In this document: positions 34,360 to 45,261 of the stretch, piece after piece
Layout: each line of letters opens with the position of its first letter
Position numbering within the stretch: position 1 is the first letter of the stretch
Origin: Marinobacterium iners DSM 11526
Lineage (GTDB): Bacteria > Pseudomonadota > Gammaproteobacteria > Pseudomonadales > Balneatricaceae
Assembly: GCF_900107855.1 (NCBI RefSeq)
Contig: NZ_FNRJ01000013.1
Coordinates: 1 to 64,000, forward strand
Length of the DNA: 64,000 nucleotides
Direction: 5' to 3'
Made by a program: the position numbers and the translations under genes
The notes under the pieces: model-generated
What the model was told of the DNA's origin: nothing
The model's input: the letters and a program-made list of their open reading frames with translations, nothing else
Databases searched by the model: none

Positions 34360-35991
34360 ATGAAACTCAACCATGTAAAAATTCGTACGGCACTGCTGGT
34401 CATTCTGCTGACCTTCAGTGCCGTACTCGTTCTGACCAGTATCAACGCCTGGCTGGCCGCCCGTGATGCTCATCGTGCATTGGCCGAACTGGATCGGATC
34501 ACTCGTGAACAAACGGTGCCCGTCACCAACACCCTGATCACCGTGCTGCGTGCTCGACTCGCGGTGATAGGTGCCGAAGCCGAATACCAGAATGGTAATC
34601 TGGACAATGCCCGCTTCAGTCATGATGCTTCGGTGCGCTTTGCGCGGGAAGCGGCCGAGCTGTTCCAGCCCTTTGTTGTTACGCAAAAGTCTGACCTGAT
34701 CCGGCCGATCGCGCAGCAGATGGAGCGCCGTTTCACACAGTTCCAACAGGCGATTGAACGTCTGAACCAGGCGCTGGAGGCCCGTAACCGCGACGCATTC
34801 CTGGCTGCGAACCTGGAAGCCCGGGACGCCAGTGAGGGTTACTATGCGGCGCTGTTGGAGTTTCAGCAACAGATGCGTATCAACAACGCCAAGCGCATGG
34901 AAGCGGCGGAAGGCACCTACCATCTGGCCACGGGAGAAGCGATAGCGGTGACTTTGCTGGCACTCCTGCTGGTGAGTCTGAGCCTGTGGTTTGTGCGGCG
35001 TCAGGTGATCGACCCGCTGCTGCTGGCGCAAAGCCACTTTCAGGCGATCGCATCGGGCGACCTGACCCGTGCAATTGATACCGCAAGCCGTAATGAAATC
35101 GGTGATCTGTTCCGTTCGTTGCAGGAGATGCAGCAGACCAAGCGCAGCATGATCCGCTCGCTGATGGAGTCATCCAGCCAGCTGGCATCGGCGGCGGAAG
35201 AGCTTAATTCGGTGACCGATGAAAGCCAGCGCGGTCTACAGCAACAGAGTGATCAGTTACAGCAGGCCGCCACGGCCATAACAGAGTTGAGCACGGCGGT
35301 GGATGATGTGGCCGTCAACGCGGTGACCACTTCCGAAGCATCGCAGGCATCCAATCAACTGGCGGTGCAGTGCCGTGAAGGGGTGCGTATTACCACTACC
35401 GACATCCATGCGGTTGCGGAAAATGTGGAGCATACAGCCAAACAGGTCGGTGAGCTTGCCGAGCACAGCCGCAACATCGGTCAGATTCTGGATGTTATCC
35501 ACAATGTGGCGGAGCAAACCAACCTGCTGGCGCTGAACGCAGCGATCGAAGCGGCGCGGGCGGGAGAGGCCGGGCGCGGTTTTGCTGTGGTGGCGGATGA
35601 GGTGCGCACGCTGGCACAGCGTACACAGTCTTCCACCTCGGAGATTGAGCGCTTGATTCAGGCGATGCGTGAAGGTACCGACAACGTGATGCAGTCGATG
35701 CAAACCAGCCGTGAGCGCGCCGAACGCACATTGCAGGGGGCCAATGCTGCCTCAACCGCCCTGGAAGAGATCTTCCAGTCAATTGGCCAGATCAATGACC
35801 GCAATCTGGTGATCGCCAGTGCCGCCGAAGAGCAGGCACAAGTCGCCCGTGAAGTGGATCAGAATCTGGTCAACATCCGTGATCTGTCCACCCAAACCGC
35901 TGCCGGTGCCAACCAGACCAGTGCCGCCAGCCGCGAACTGTCACGGCTGGCGGTGGAAATGCACGATATGGTGGTGCACTTCCGAACCTGA
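34360..35991 (+). CDS. Methyl-accepting chemotaxis protein
   Basis: The 543-aa receptor has a first membrane helix (about 10-30), a roughly 150-residue helical periplasmic domain of the four-helix-bundle type (about 33-185), a second helix (about 187-209), HAMP (about 210-262) and a cytoplasmic signalling domain. The hairpin tip [19 protein letters not shown] near 385 is intact. There is no C-terminal CheR-docking pentapeptide; the protein ends DMVVHFRT. It should couple a ligand to CheA via CheW. The ligand is unknown. It ends at the base next to the end of convergent acnA. Confidence 0.95.
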   Translation: MKLNHVKIRTALLVILLTFSAVLVLTSINAWLAARDAHRALAELDRITREQTVPVTNTLITVLRARLAVIGAEAEYQNGNLDNARFSHDASVRFAREAAELFQPFVVTQKSDLIRPIAQQMERRFTQFQQAIERLNQALEARNRDAFLAANLEARDASEGYYAALLEFQQQMRINNAKRMEAAEGTYHLATGEAIAVTLLALLLVSLSLWFVRRQVIDPLLLAQSHFQAIASGDLTRAIDTASRNEIGDLFRSLQEMQQTKRSMIRSLMESSSQLASAAEELNSVTDESQRGLQQQSDQLQQAATAITELSTAVDDVAVNAVTTSEASQASNQLAVQCREGVRITTTDIHAVAENVEHTAKQVGELAEHSRNIGQILDVIHNVAEQTNLLALNAAIEAARAGEAGRGFAVVADEVRTLAQRTQSSTSEIERLIQAMREGTDNVMQSMQTSRERAERTLQGANAASTALEEIFQSIGQINDRNLVIASAAEEQAQVAREVDQNLVNIRDLSTQTAAGANQTSAASRELSRLAVEMHDMVVHFRT

Positions 35992-38709
35992 TCAGGCGGC
36001 GCCGATCATCCGGCGCAGCACATAGTGCAGAATGCCGCCATGGCGGAAGTAGGCCAGCTCGTTGCCGGTATCGATGCGGCAGCGCACGCTGGCCTGAACA
36101 TCGCGCCCGTCAGGGTAGCGGATGCTCAAGGTCAGCTGCTGCTGTGGCTTGAGCTGATCCAGCCCGGTCAGGCTGATCTCTTCCTCGCCGGTCAGGTTCA
36201 GCTGCCTGCGGTCGGTATCGACAAACTCCAGCGGCAATACCCCCATTCCCAGCAGATTGGAGCGGTGGATACGCTCGAACGACTCGGCTATTACCGCTCG
36301 CACGCCGAGCAGACGCGTACCCTTGGCGGCCCAGTCGCGTGACGAGCCGGTGCCATATTCCTTGCCGGCGATCACCACCAATTCGCGTCCGTCCTGTTGA
36401 TAGCGCATGGCCGCATCGTAAATCGACAACTGTTCACCACTGGGAAAATGGCGGGTTTCACCCCCTTCTACCCCGTCCAGTATCTCGTTACGAATACGTA
36501 CGTTGGCAAAGGTGCCACGCATCATCACTTCATGGTTGCCACGGCGAGAGCCGTAGGAATTGAAGTCTTTCTGCGCTACTCCAAGTTGCTGCAGGTAGCG
36601 ACCGGCAGGGCTGTCCGGTTTGATCGCACCGGCCGGGGAAATATGATCGGTGGTCACGGAGTCGCCCAAGAGAGCAAGAATACGAGCAGATGTGATGTCC
36701 CGTACCGGGTCAGGCTCGCGGCTCATGCCGTTGAAGAACGGCGGTTGTTGTATATAGCTGGACTCGGGCCAGTCATAGGTTTTGCCGGTGGCAACTTCAA
36801 TCGCCTGCCACTGAGCATCGCCATCAAAAACTGCCGCGTATTCACGCTGGAACATCTCGGTGTTGACCCGCTCCAGTGCTTCGGCAATCTCGGCCTGGCT
36901 GGGCCAGATCTCTTTCAGGTAGACCGGTTTGCCATCTTGGTCAGTCCCGAGCGGCTCATCGGACAGGTTGATATCCACCCGACCAGCCAGCGCAAAGGCA
37001 ACCACCAGCGGTGGTGAAGCCAGCCAGTTGGTTTTGACGGCAGGGTGAACACGGCCCTCGAAGTTTCGGTTACCGGAAAGTACGGATGCCACCGTGAGAT
37101 CCTGTTCGCGTACCGCGATTTCGATTGGTTCCGGCAGCGGGCCGGAGTTGCCGATACAGGTGGTACAACCGTAGCCCACAAGGTTGAAGCCCAATTGATC
37201 CAGTGCGCTATTCAGCCCGGCTGCCTGCAGGTACTCGGTCACAACCTTGGAGCCGGGTGCCAGTGAGCTTTTGACCCAGGGCTTGCGTTTCAGGCCCCGG
37301 TTGATGGCCTTCTGGGCCAGCAGTCCCGCCGCCAGCATGACGCCGGGGTTTGAGGTGTTGGTACAAGAGGTAATGGCGGCAATGACCACCGCACCATGAT
37401 TGAGTCGGAAACGTTCTCCGGCGTATTCAACGTTCGCTCCACCCTGAGTGCCCGGTGCGGTCTGCCCACCTTCGGCTTCCAGATCGCTCACTGCATCGGC
37501 TGGAGGGGCACTGAGGTTCAGCGCCATCAACTCGTCAAAACGGGATTTCAGCTGGCTCAGCGCGACTCGATCCTGAGGTCGCTTCGGGCCTGCCAACGAC
37601 GCTTCTACGGTATCCAGATCCAACTCCAGTGTTGAGGTAAAAATCGGCTCATCGCCTGTGTTGCGCCACAGGCCCTGTTCCTTGCAGTAAGCCTCGACCA
37701 GCGAAACCTGCTCCTCGCTGCGACCAGACAGACGCAGGTAGCGCAGGGTTTCCTCGTCCACCGGGAAGAAACCGCAGGTAGCACCATATTCGGGCGCCAT
37801 ATTGGCCAGAGTGGCGCGGTCGGCCAGTGGCAACTGCGCCAGACCGTCGCCGTAGAACTCGACGAACTTGCCCACCACCCCATGTTTGCGCAGCATGTCG
37901 GTCACGGTCAGGACCAGGTCGGTGGCGGTGATTCCTTCGCGCAGCGCGCCGGTGAGCTTGAAGCCTACAACCTCGGGAATCAGCATGGAGATCGGCTGCC
38001 CCAGCATCGCAGCCTCGGCCTCAATGCCGCCCACGCCCCAACCCAGAATGCCAAGGCCGTTGATCATAGTGGTGTGGGAATCGGTCCCCACCAGTGTGTC
38101 CGGGTAAACCCAGGTTGTGCCGTCGCGCTCCTCACGCCAAACCGTCTGACCCAAATACTCTAGGTTGACCTGATGGCAGATACCGGTGCCCGGTGGTACA
38201 ACGCGGAAGTTGTCAAACGCGGTCTGACCCCAGCGCAGGAATGCATAACGCTCGTGGTTGCGCTCCATTTCGAGTTTGACGTTGTCATGAAAGGCATCGG
38301 CGCTGGCAAAATGGTCTACCATCACCGAATGGTCGATCACCAGATCCACCGGCGACAGCGGATTGACCTGTTGTGGGTCGGCCCCGAGCGCTGCAACGGC
38401 ATCACGCATAGCGGCTAGGTCAGCCACACCGGGAACGCCGGTAAAGTCCTGCATCAATACACGAGCCGGGCGGTAGGCGATCTCACGCTCGGAGTGGCCG
38501 CCTTGATGCTGCCAGTCCACCAGTGCCTGCAGATCTTCAAGCTGTACCGCATCGGTATCGATATTGCGCAGCAGATTTTCCAGCAGTACCTTGAGTGAAC
38601 AGGGCAGTCGGCTGATATCACCCAATGAGTCGGCAGCCTGTTTCAGACTGCTGTAAGTGTATTGTTTCGACCCCAGTGTAAGGGTTTGTGTCACCTCATC
38701 TGCGTTCAT
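35992..38709 (-). CDS. acnA: Aconitate hydratase A
   Basis: The 905-aa protein is a full AcnA/IRP-type aconitase. The 4Fe-4S ligands are Cys449 ([10 protein letters not shown]), Cys515 and Cys518 (CTTCIGNSG). [19 protein letters not shown] is near residue 205, and the swivel domain has [13 protein letters not shown] near 790. It interconverts citrate and isocitrate in the TCA cycle; AcnA types are usually the stress-resistant form. AGGAGG precedes the ATG. The LonB-like protease gene lies 45 bp upstream on the same strand, so read-through is possible. It is convergent and directly abutting with the chemoreceptor gene. Confidence 0.97.
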   Translation of the reverse strand: MNADEVTQTLTLGSKQYTYSSLKQAADSLGDISRLPCSLKVLLENLLRNIDTDAVQLEDLQALVDWQHQGGHSEREIAYRPARVLMQDFTGVPGVADLAAMRDAVAALGADPQQVNPLSPVDLVIDHSVMVDHFASADAFHDNVKLEMERNHERYAFLRWGQTAFDNFRVVPPGTGICHQVNLEYLGQTVWREERDGTTWVYPDTLVGTDSHTTMINGLGILGWGVGGIEAEAAMLGQPISMLIPEVVGFKLTGALREGITATDLVLTVTDMLRKHGVVGKFVEFYGDGLAQLPLADRATLANMAPEYGATCGFFPVDEETLRYLRLSGRSEEQVSLVEAYCKEQGLWRNTGDEPIFTSTLELDLDTVEASLAGPKRPQDRVALSQLKSRFDELMALNLSAPPADAVSDLEAEGGQTAPGTQGGANVEYAGERFRLNHGAVVIAAITSCTNTSNPGVMLAAGLLAQKAINRGLKRKPWVKSSLAPGSKVVTEYLQAAGLNSALDQLGFNLVGYGCTTCIGNSGPLPEPIEIAVREQDLTVASVLSGNRNFEGRVHPAVKTNWLASPPLVVAFALAGRVDINLSDEPLGTDQDGKPVYLKEIWPSQAEIAEALERVNTEMFQREYAAVFDGDAQWQAIEVATGKTYDWPESSYIQQPPFFNGMSREPDPVRDITSARILALLGDSVTTDHISPAGAIKPDSPAGRYLQQLGVAQKDFNSYGSRRGNHEVMMRGTFANVRIRNEILDGVEGGETRHFPSGEQLSIYDAAMRYQQDGRELVVIAGKEYGTGSSRDWAAKGTRLLGVRAVIAESFERIHRSNLLGMGVLPLEFVDTDRRQLNLTGEEEISLTGLDQLKPQQQLTLSIRYPDGRDVQASVRCRIDTGNELAYFRHGGILHYVLRRMIGAA

Positions 38710-38754
38710 CGTTTGAATCCTCCTGCCTGTGGCGTGAGTGAAAGGTTTACAAGA

Positions 38755-41160
38755 CTAGTCATCTCCCTTGGCGGCGAGCTTGCGCGCCTGTTCTGCCCAG
38801 TCCGACAGTTGCAGCTGCACCATGCCGTTTACCGTAGAGGGTGGGTAACGCCCGTCACGGTCGGCAGCCCCGGCTTCTCGTCCGAACAGCAGTTCAATCA
38901 GCTGATCCAACTGGCTGACAGCGTGAATGGAAAACTGCCCTTCGCGACAGGCATCCACTACTTCTTCACTCAGGATCAGATGTGGCTCGTTACTGGCCGG
39001 AATGATGACGCCATGACTGCCATCCAGCCCACGGGAGCAACACAGCTCAAAGAAGCCTTCGATTTTTTCGTTGACGCCGCCAATTGCCTGAATTTCACCA
39101 TGCTGGTTGATCGAGCCGGTAACGGCAAAACTCTGTTTCAGCGGTAAACCTGTGATGGCGGACAACAGCACGCAAAGCTCGATGGCTGAAGCACTGTCGC
39201 CATCCACCGGGCCATAGGACTGTTCGAACACCAGACTGGCGTTGAGTGAAAGCGGCTGGTTACGGGCATAACGGGCACCGATGCAAGCCCCGAGGATCAT
39301 CACCCCCTTGGAGTGTAGCGGCCCCCCCAGCTTGATTTCACGCTCGATGTCCAGCATGCGCCCCGTACCCATTCTGGCGGTGGCCGATATTCGACTGGGT
39401 TTGCCGAAGCGTTGATCGCCCAGCTGGAATACCGACAATCCGTTTGCTTGCCCAACGGCGCTGCCGCTGGTGTTGACGATCAGGGTACCGCGTTCGATCT
39501 GCTGTTGCAGCAGTTCGGAATACTGGCTGCTGCGGTAGCGCTGCTGCTCAATCGCTTTCTGCACATGGCTGCGACCGGTCTGTGATGCGCCCTGGCGCAA
39601 GGCCCAGAAACTGGACTCGCGCAGCAGGTCGATCAGTTGCCCGCGGTTAAGCGACAGCTTTTCGCTGTCGTCCATCTGGCGCGAGCTGTGCTCGATCACC
39701 GCTTCCAGCGCACTGCGGTCAAAATGCGTCAGACCCTCTTCACGTACCAGCATGGCGATCAGGCCGATATAGCCCTGCAGGTTCTCGCGGTCACGATCAA
39801 AGCCTTCGGCGAAGTCGGCATAGACCTTGAACAGGGTGGTGAACTCCGGATCGTAATGCTTGAGCAGATAGTAGAGGCGCCGGTCTCCGATCAGCACCAC
39901 GCGCACATTGAGCGGTACCGGCTCCGGCTCCAGCGAGCGGGTGCCACTGATGCCGTACATCTTTTCCAGCGGGTCGATGCGAATCTCACGGTTGCGCAGG
40001 GCACGTTTCAAGCCCTCCCAGGCAAAAGGGAAGGAGAGCAGTTTCTGGGCATCCACCACCAGGTAGCCGCCGTTGGCGCGGTGAAGAGCACCGGGCTGGA
40101 TCAGGCTGAAATCGGTGCTCAAAGTGCCGAAGTGGGCTTCGTACTCAATTCGACCGATTAGATTCTGGTAGCTGGGAATGTCCTCGTAGACGACGGGCGC
40201 CCCACCGTTTTTCTCATGCCCCACCAGCACATTGATTTGATAGCGGCGGAACTTACCGGAGCGGGCACGTTTGTGCAGCGGGGCACGCTCCTCTTCTTCA
40301 GAGGGGAGAAAGTCGTCCACATTCTCAATCATGTCCTGATGGATGGTATCGAGGAAGTCGAGCACTTCGGTATGGCTGCCGTATTTCTGCCGGAGATTAT
40401 TCAGTGCCGGGTCTATGATACCCTGTGTGGTTTCCTGCTCCAGCTCGCGGATGCGTGCCTGATGTTCCTGATGCATTTTGGGAACCTCATGCACCAGCTC
40501 GGTCAGTTCCTCGTTCAGCTCGTCCACCGCTGCCTTGATTCTGGCCCGCTCTTCCTTCGGCAGTTGGTTGAACTGATCCGGCGTCATCAGCTTGCCGTCG
40601 CGTACCGGCCCCAGTGTATAACCACCGGGGGTACGCATCAGGGTGATACCGGACTCGCGCGCCTTTTGCCCCAGTGCCTTGAAGTTTTGCTCCTCTCGCG
40701 CCTGAAACTCGTCGTTCAGTTGCTGCAGCTGGTTACGATACTCATCACTTTTAAACTGCGCCGGAACACGCAGCAGCAGGACTTCAATCAGCTTGCGAAG
40801 ATCTTCATGCAGGTTTTGCCCCATGCCTCGGGGCATGATCAGTTTGAACGGCTGGTTGGGGCGGTCGAAATTGTGGATGTAGCAACAATCACTCGGTTCT
40901 TCACCGCTGGCGGCCTCGGCGCTGACGATGCGGGATACCAGCTCCCGTTTGCCGACGCCGGTAGAGCCGCTGACAAAAATGTTGTAGCCGGGATGATCCA
41001 TGCCGATGGCAAACTGAATCGCGTCCAGCGCCCGTGATTGCCCCAGAACCGAGTAGTCCGGCGTGATATCGGTGGTTGAGGTGATGCCCAGCGCTTCAAG
41101 GTCACAGCGATGGCGCAACTGTTCGGGTTTCAGCAAGGTCTCGTGCATGTCAGCATCCAT
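38755..41160 (-). CDS. LonB-like ATP-dependent protease (AAA + Lon protease domain)
   Basis: Starting at ATG 41160 the protein is 801 aa; ATG 41148 is an equally good choice and neither has a strong ribosome site. Walker A is GSTGVGKREL with Lys71. A long coiled-coil/charged insertion covers about 130-290. The C-terminal Lon protease domain has the Ser-Lys dyad Ser656 (GDSASAIEL) and Lys699 (GGVNEKIEG), 43 residues apart as in Lon. There is no N-terminal LAN domain, which sets it apart from LonA. It is probably cytosolic, degrading unknown substrates. It lies between acnA and a MgtC/DUF4010 gene, 11 bp after the latter. Confidence 0.9.
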   Translation of the reverse strand: MDADMHETLLKPEQLRHRCDLEALGITSTTDITPDYSVLGQSRALDAIQFAIGMDHPGYNIFVSGSTGVGKRELVSRIVSAEAASGEEPSDCCYIHNFDRPNQPFKLIMPRGMGQNLHEDLRKLIEVLLLRVPAQFKSDEYRNQLQQLNDEFQAREEQNFKALGQKARESGITLMRTPGGYTLGPVRDGKLMTPDQFNQLPKEERARIKAAVDELNEELTELVHEVPKMHQEHQARIRELEQETTQGIIDPALNNLRQKYGSHTEVLDFLDTIHQDMIENVDDFLPSEEEERAPLHKRARSGKFRRYQINVLVGHEKNGGAPVVYEDIPSYQNLIGRIEYEAHFGTLSTDFSLIQPGALHRANGGYLVVDAQKLLSFPFAWEGLKRALRNREIRIDPLEKMYGISGTRSLEPEPVPLNVRVVLIGDRRLYYLLKHYDPEFTTLFKVYADFAEGFDRDRENLQGYIGLIAMLVREEGLTHFDRSALEAVIEHSSRQMDDSEKLSLNRGQLIDLLRESSFWALRQGASQTGRSHVQKAIEQQRYRSSQYSELLQQQIERGTLIVNTSGSAVGQANGLSVFQLGDQRFGKPSRISATARMGTGRMLDIEREIKLGGPLHSKGVMILGACIGARYARNQPLSLNASLVFEQSYGPVDGDSASAIELCVLLSAITGLPLKQSFAVTGSINQHGEIQAIGGVNEKIEGFFELCCSRGLDGSHGVIIPASNEPHLILSEEVVDACREGQFSIHAVSQLDQLIELLFGREAGAADRDGRYPPSTVNGMVQLQLSDWAEQARKLAAKGDD

Positions 41161-41171
41161 TGATTGCGGAT

Positions 41172-42422
41172 TCAGAGTATCCATAAGGTTAGCAGTGCCA
41201 GGGCAACTGCGAACAGCAAGCCGGGCCAGAGCGGGCGACACAGTGAAGCATGGCCGGCAAACAGCGCCAGACCACCCTTGACCAATGTGTTGGTGATCGC
41301 GGCCAGGGTAATTCCGGTGACGGCCGTTTCGCTGCCGATGCTGTCCTGTGCCATGCGAGCCAGCGTCAGCGTGATGGCATCAACATCGGTCAGGCCGGCG
41401 ACAATAGACACCAGCCACAGCCCCTGCTCGCCCATATGCTCTCGAATGCCGTGAGCGATCAGCAGGATGGCCGCCAGTAAAAGGCCGAACTGAAGGGCCG
41501 GGATCAGTTGGAAGGGCTGTGTCGAGAGCTTGCTGGTATCCACTTCTGCATAGGGTTCTCGTTTGATCCAGAGCCACACTGCGCTGATTACGCAGGCCAG
41601 CATCATGGCCAGCATCGGAGGCAGGAGCGGCGGCAGTAACTCGGGGTTGATCACAGCCACTTCGAGCAGAATGCGTGGATACATGATGGCCGAGGCCAGC
41701 AGAATGCCACAGGCCAGCAGCCGAGGCATGGGCACGCGGGCATTCATGCGTGCCAGACTCAGGGTCAGTGCGGTACTGGATGCCAGCCCTCCCAGAATGC
41801 TGGTAATCATCACCCCCTTGTCGGGCCCGGTCAGGCGCATGGCAAAGTAGGCTGCCAGACTGATACCGGCGATCAGCACTACCATCAGCCAGATTTCGTA
41901 GGGGTTAAGTGCATCCCAGGGGCCGTAGCTCTGGTTGGGCAGTACCGGCAGCAGTACAGCCGAGATCAGAGCCAGCTGCAGGATACCGCGCATCTCGCTG
42001 TCGCTCAGGTGCTCCAGCGCCTGATGCAGTGTCTGCTTGAAGTGCAGCACGATGGTGGTGATGACCGCCACGGCAACGGCCAGACTCAGGTCACCCAGTA
42101 CGGTGAGCAGGCCGGTCAGGTAGGTGACGATCCCGGCCACAACGGTGGTCATGCCGTAGTCGTGGTCATCGTTCGAATCGAGCCAGTGCGCCAGCCCCAG
42201 CAGCAGTGTCACTGCCAGCCCCATGGCGATGGCGATGCCGGGTCCCAGTGGCGTTGTCAGCACTCCGGCCAGTGCGCCGCTGAGGGCCAGAAGACCGAAG
42301 GTGCGGATTCCGGCAATACGACCGCCGGCGGGTGTATTGCGCTCGTGCCAGCCGCGCTGCAGCCCGATCAACATGCCCAGCGCCAGCGCCACCAGTAACA
42401 GCAAGAGTTGAGAGTTGTCCAT
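41172..42422 (-). CDS. MgtC/SapB and DUF4010 membrane protein
   Basis: ATG at 42422 has AGGAGGG 5-6 nt upstream and gives 416 aa; a longer frame lacks a ribosome site. The first 140 residues are a MgtC-like domain with MLIGLQRGWHER near 18 and GIRTFGLLALSGALAG near 40. From about 170 comes the DUF4010 domain with repeated helices such as ILGGLASSTALTLSLARMNA. It is an inner-membrane protein of 10-12 helices. MgtC domains are tied to magnesium limitation and acid stress; for the fused form the function is unknown. It is probably co-transcribed with the LonB-like gene. Confidence 0.88.
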   Translation of the reverse strand: MDNSQLLLLLVALALGMLIGLQRGWHERNTPAGGRIAGIRTFGLLALSGALAGVLTTPLGPGIAIAMGLAVTLLLGLAHWLDSNDDHDYGMTTVVAGIVTYLTGLLTVLGDLSLAVAVAVITTIVLHFKQTLHQALEHLSDSEMRGILQLALISAVLLPVLPNQSYGPWDALNPYEIWLMVVLIAGISLAAYFAMRLTGPDKGVMITSILGGLASSTALTLSLARMNARVPMPRLLACGILLASAIMYPRILLEVAVINPELLPPLLPPMLAMMLACVISAVWLWIKREPYAEVDTSKLSTQPFQLIPALQFGLLLAAILLIAHGIREHMGEQGLWLVSIVAGLTDVDAITLTLARMAQDSIGSETAVTGITLAAITNTLVKGGLALFAGHASLCRPLWPGLLFAVALALLTLWIL

Positions 42423-42580
42423 GTACCCTCCTGCAGGGCTGCCAAGGCAGCCCGATTGAATCACTACAGGGTAACAGGTCCTGAATAGAAAGGGAGTGTG
42501 ACCAGAGGCAGCCGCGATGCAACGTCTGGAAAGGTTAACAACCTGACCAATGTACCGCGGTTATATTTTGCAGCGTGTTC

Positions 42581-44962
42581 CTAGCGATAACGTAGACGCT
42601 TTAAACCGACCCCCCCGAGCAGCAGTGACATCAAAATCAGCATCCAATGCTGTGTGGTGGGAATACCGACAGGAGAGTTGCCGGTGCCAGGTCCCGAGTT
42701 CGCACTGAAAATGCCGATACCACCAGGGTCTTGGATAAAGCCATTCGCCGTACCATCGTTATCCCCCTGGCCGCCATCGACAAGTTCAAAAGTGGCGGTG
42801 TTGCCGTTGATGGTAAGGGGAATAGTGTACCAGCCGGACTCTGCTGTCTCTGTGCCGGGTATCAGGCCGTACTTCCAGTACTGGCTATTTTCGGCCAAGC
42901 TCTCGGGAAACGTGAGCTCTACAGTGACTGTGGCGCCGTCATCACAATACTGAAGGTTGAGTTCCAGCAAGTCGTAGGGAAAGCTGACATTGGCCGGGAG
43001 TTCACTGGCCAGCGCCTCTGGGGCGATCGATGCGGAGCTCTGGATATTGCATCCATCGCCTCCGCCGATGATACGGCCTTCAATGGGATGGATATTGCCT
43101 TCGGGTATAAGGCTGAAGTCGGTTGTGGGCGCTGCAGAGCCCAATGCCAACCACTCATTTACGGCCACAAAGTTGGTTCCGTCATATCCGCCGACCGTTG
43201 CAAGGTAAGCCACACCATCAACCTCCAGGGTTCCAAACCCCATCAGGTTGCTTGCGGCTGTCGGTTTTGTAGGGCCTGATTCCCAGGCCTGCGTCTCGAC
43301 ATTGAAGGCCCAGGTGTCTGCCTTTGCACTGCTTCCTGTTCCCGTTGGGTCTCCGCCGGTGAAATAGACATATGGATCCCACGCCCGGTTCAACGATACA
43401 CCAGCATGCCTTCCAAGCGAGCCTCCGGGATAGTCTTGAACGGCTGACCAGTTAATAGACGTGAAGTCTGCACCAATTTCACCAGCATAGGCCTGTTTCG
43501 TCTGACCATCTGTTTGGTTGTATCCTCCCGCGACCACGAGCTTGCCTCGGGCAATGCCCCCTCGAACGCCTGCTACAGCGGTACCCGGGAAGGGGGTTGC
43601 CATGTGCCATTCATCGGTCTGGGTATCGTATACCTGTACATGGTTGACATCTTCGTTGCCGGTATACCCACCGATGATATACAGCAGTGATTCCTGGTAC
43701 TGTGCTGCTGCGTAGTCGCCAACGGCAACGGGCATATTGGTGCCAGTACTCCAGGAATCAGTTGCGATGTCGTATATCTGCACGTTGTTGTTTGACAGCG
43801 GAGAAAAGGCAGCGACGTAACCGCCGATCAGAAATATCTTGCCGCCAGAAAAAAATGCCTGTGCATGTTGGACCGCTTGCGGTGCTGAGGAGAGGGATGA
43901 CCAACCGCCTGTATCTGGATCGAATGACAGTACTTCGCTAACGGTGGAGCCTGATCCATTGTTACCCGCGAGAACCAACAATTGGTTGTTTGGCCCGGCT
44001 TCGGTAGTTGTGTAACCGACAACCGCCGAAGCCCACTTGCTACCTGGTAAAGGATCTTCAGAGACCCAGCCCTGGTTGGGGAAAGTTTTGAGGACAGTAA
44101 CTGCTTTGCTTAGGGTGTTGTTATCTGAAATTTCGTCACTTGCCAGTTCAACGGTGGCTGTCAAGGTTTTAATGCCCGGTTCCGGTGTCCAGGAGTCGAA
44201 AGTGACAGTTTCCATTTCATGTGTAGCCAGCGCGTCTACGGTTCTTGTACTGATATAGTTTCCTTCCGCCTCCAGGCGCACAGTAAATGGCTGGTTTTGA
44301 ATACCTCTGTTCGATACCGTTACTTTTGGCTCTAAAGTGGTTGCTGCGATGGGGCCTTCTACCTCGATACTCATCACTTCGATATCCACTTGAGGGCGTG
44401 TACCCAGAGCAACCTGGTCAATGTACACGCCATCTCCATTCTCGTTGGTATTACGAAAAGCAATGTGGATTGTTTCCCCTTCATACGCGCTGAGCGAAAG
44501 AGTATGGTTATCCCACGTATCCTCTGCAGGGTAGTTGACGCCTTCTTTCAGGTTGAGAATTTCGTCTGTAAAGTTGGCAATCAGAGTGCCCGTGCTCGAG
44601 ACGCGCACCGAGAGCTCATCAGGTGTGTATCCACTGAAATCTGTACGTATGTAAAACGAGAGTTCATCTCCTGCGGATACGGTAAATGCAGGTGAAATTA
44701 ACCAGTCTTCTCCACTGGGGTCGGCATAGCTTATGTAAGCACTGGCTTGCCCGAAACGTGCTTCGTCTGTGGATCGCTCCCACTGATTATTGCCGATAAT
44801 GCTGGTTCGGCTCCATCCTTCGGGGGGAAAGGAGCTGCCTTCAAAGCCCTGTTCATAAAATATACTTTGTTGCGCATAAGCACCTGTAAACAGGAAGCAA
44901 CACAGCAAACCTGAAAGTAATCGCGAGAGTGAAAGGATCCCTTTTTTCACAAGTATCACCAT
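42581..44962 (-). CDS. Secreted kelch-repeat protein with IPTL-CTERM-like anchor
   Basis: The 793-aa protein has a signal peptide (about 1-30, ending TGAYA). It continues with a choice-of-anchor J-like beta domain (about 32-188, WERSTDEARFGQASAYISY), a CARDB-like Ig domain (190-290) and kelch-type beta-propeller repeats (about 300-620, repeated IGGY or AGGY). A choice-of-anchor U-like domain covers about 640-755. The C-terminus starts IPTTQHW at residue 767 and runs into a hydrophobic helix and a basic RLRYR end, the layout of IPTL-CTERM sorting signals. Its function is unknown, probably surface or secreted. The DNA is more A/T-rich than its surroundings. No good ribosome site is seen at ATG 44962; GTG four codons later is possible. 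Confidence 0.85.
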   Translation of the reverse strand: MVILVKKGILSLSRLLSGLLCCFLFTGAYAQQSIFYEQGFEGSSFPPEGWSRTSIIGNNQWERSTDEARFGQASAYISYADPSGEDWLISPAFTVSAGDELSFYIRTDFSGYTPDELSVRVSSTGTLIANFTDEILNLKEGVNYPAEDTWDNHTLSLSAYEGETIHIAFRNTNENGDGVYIDQVALGTRPQVDIEVMSIEVEGPIAATTLEPKVTVSNRGIQNQPFTVRLEAEGNYISTRTVDALATHEMETVTFDSWTPEPGIKTLTATVELASDEISDNNTLSKAVTVLKTFPNQGWVSEDPLPGSKWASAVVGYTTTEAGPNNQLLVLAGNNGSGSTVSEVLSFDPDTGGWSSLSSAPQAVQHAQAFFSGGKIFLIGGYVAAFSPLSNNNVQIYDIATDSWSTGTNMPVAVGDYAAAQYQESLLYIIGGYTGNEDVNHVQVYDTQTDEWHMATPFPGTAVAGVRGGIARGKLVVAGGYNQTDGQTKQAYAGEIGADFTSINWSAVQDYPGGSLGRHAGVSLNRAWDPYVYFTGGDPTGTGSSAKADTWAFNVETQAWESGPTKPTAASNLMGFGTLEVDGVAYLATVGGYDGTNFVAVNEWLALGSAAPTTDFSLIPEGNIHPIEGRIIGGGDGCNIQSSASIAPEALASELPANVSFPYDLLELNLQYCDDGATVTVELTFPESLAENSQYWKYGLIPGTETAESGWYTIPLTINGNTATFELVDGGQGDNDGTANGFIQDPGGIGIFSANSGPGTGNSPVGIPTTQHWMLILMSLLLGGVGLKRLRYR

Positions 44963-45096
44963 TGGCTAAATTATGTACAGATAGGGAGGCTACATGATTG
45001 TTTGTATCGTGACCAGTTTTTCAAACATTCGTTTTGCTACTTGTAATTACGGTAAATTCTTACTTGTCTTTCGGTAGGCTAGTAAGTTGGTTTACA

Positions 45097-45201
45097 TTGG
45101 AAGGGAACTTCAAAGCGCTGGAGTATGTCTGGGAGCCAGTGATGATGAAAGCGGAAAACTTCCCGGCAGACCTCTACCGGCGTCTGGCGACGGGTGCGTG
45201 A
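45097..45201 (+). pseudogene. 3' remnant of an unidentified gene
   Basis: One plus-strand frame gives a protein-like end LEGNFKALEYVWEPVMMKAE... finishing LYRRLATGA with TGA at 45199-45201. Codon use becomes normal for the window at about 45095, whereas the sequence just upstream is A/T-rich and unlike it. There is no start codon with a ribosome site. It looks like the surviving C-terminus of a gene cut off by the A/T-rich segment. I cannot name the parent gene. Confidence 0.4.
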
Positions 45202-45202
45202 A

Positions 45203-45229
45203 TAAAAAAGGCGCCTCAGGAGGGGCGCC
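45203..45229 (-). terminator. Intrinsic terminator of the CoA-transferase gene
   Basis: On the minus strand GGCGCC (45224-45229), an 8-nt loop and GGCGCC (45210-45215) are followed by TTTTTTATT. Stem plus T-tract is a classic intrinsic terminator, about 30 bp after the stop of the CoA-transferase gene. Confidence 0.85.
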
Positions 45230-45261
45230 AAACGCTTAGAGCATCGGGATTGAGGGGTGGG

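Larger units (their letters stand above)
44963..45261. other. A/T-rich intergenic stretch with gene remnant and terminator
   Basis: This gap holds an A/T-rich segment to about 45090, then a short G+C-normal piece that reads like the end of a protein (listed separately), and a terminator. No complete gene is seen. Confidence 0.5.
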
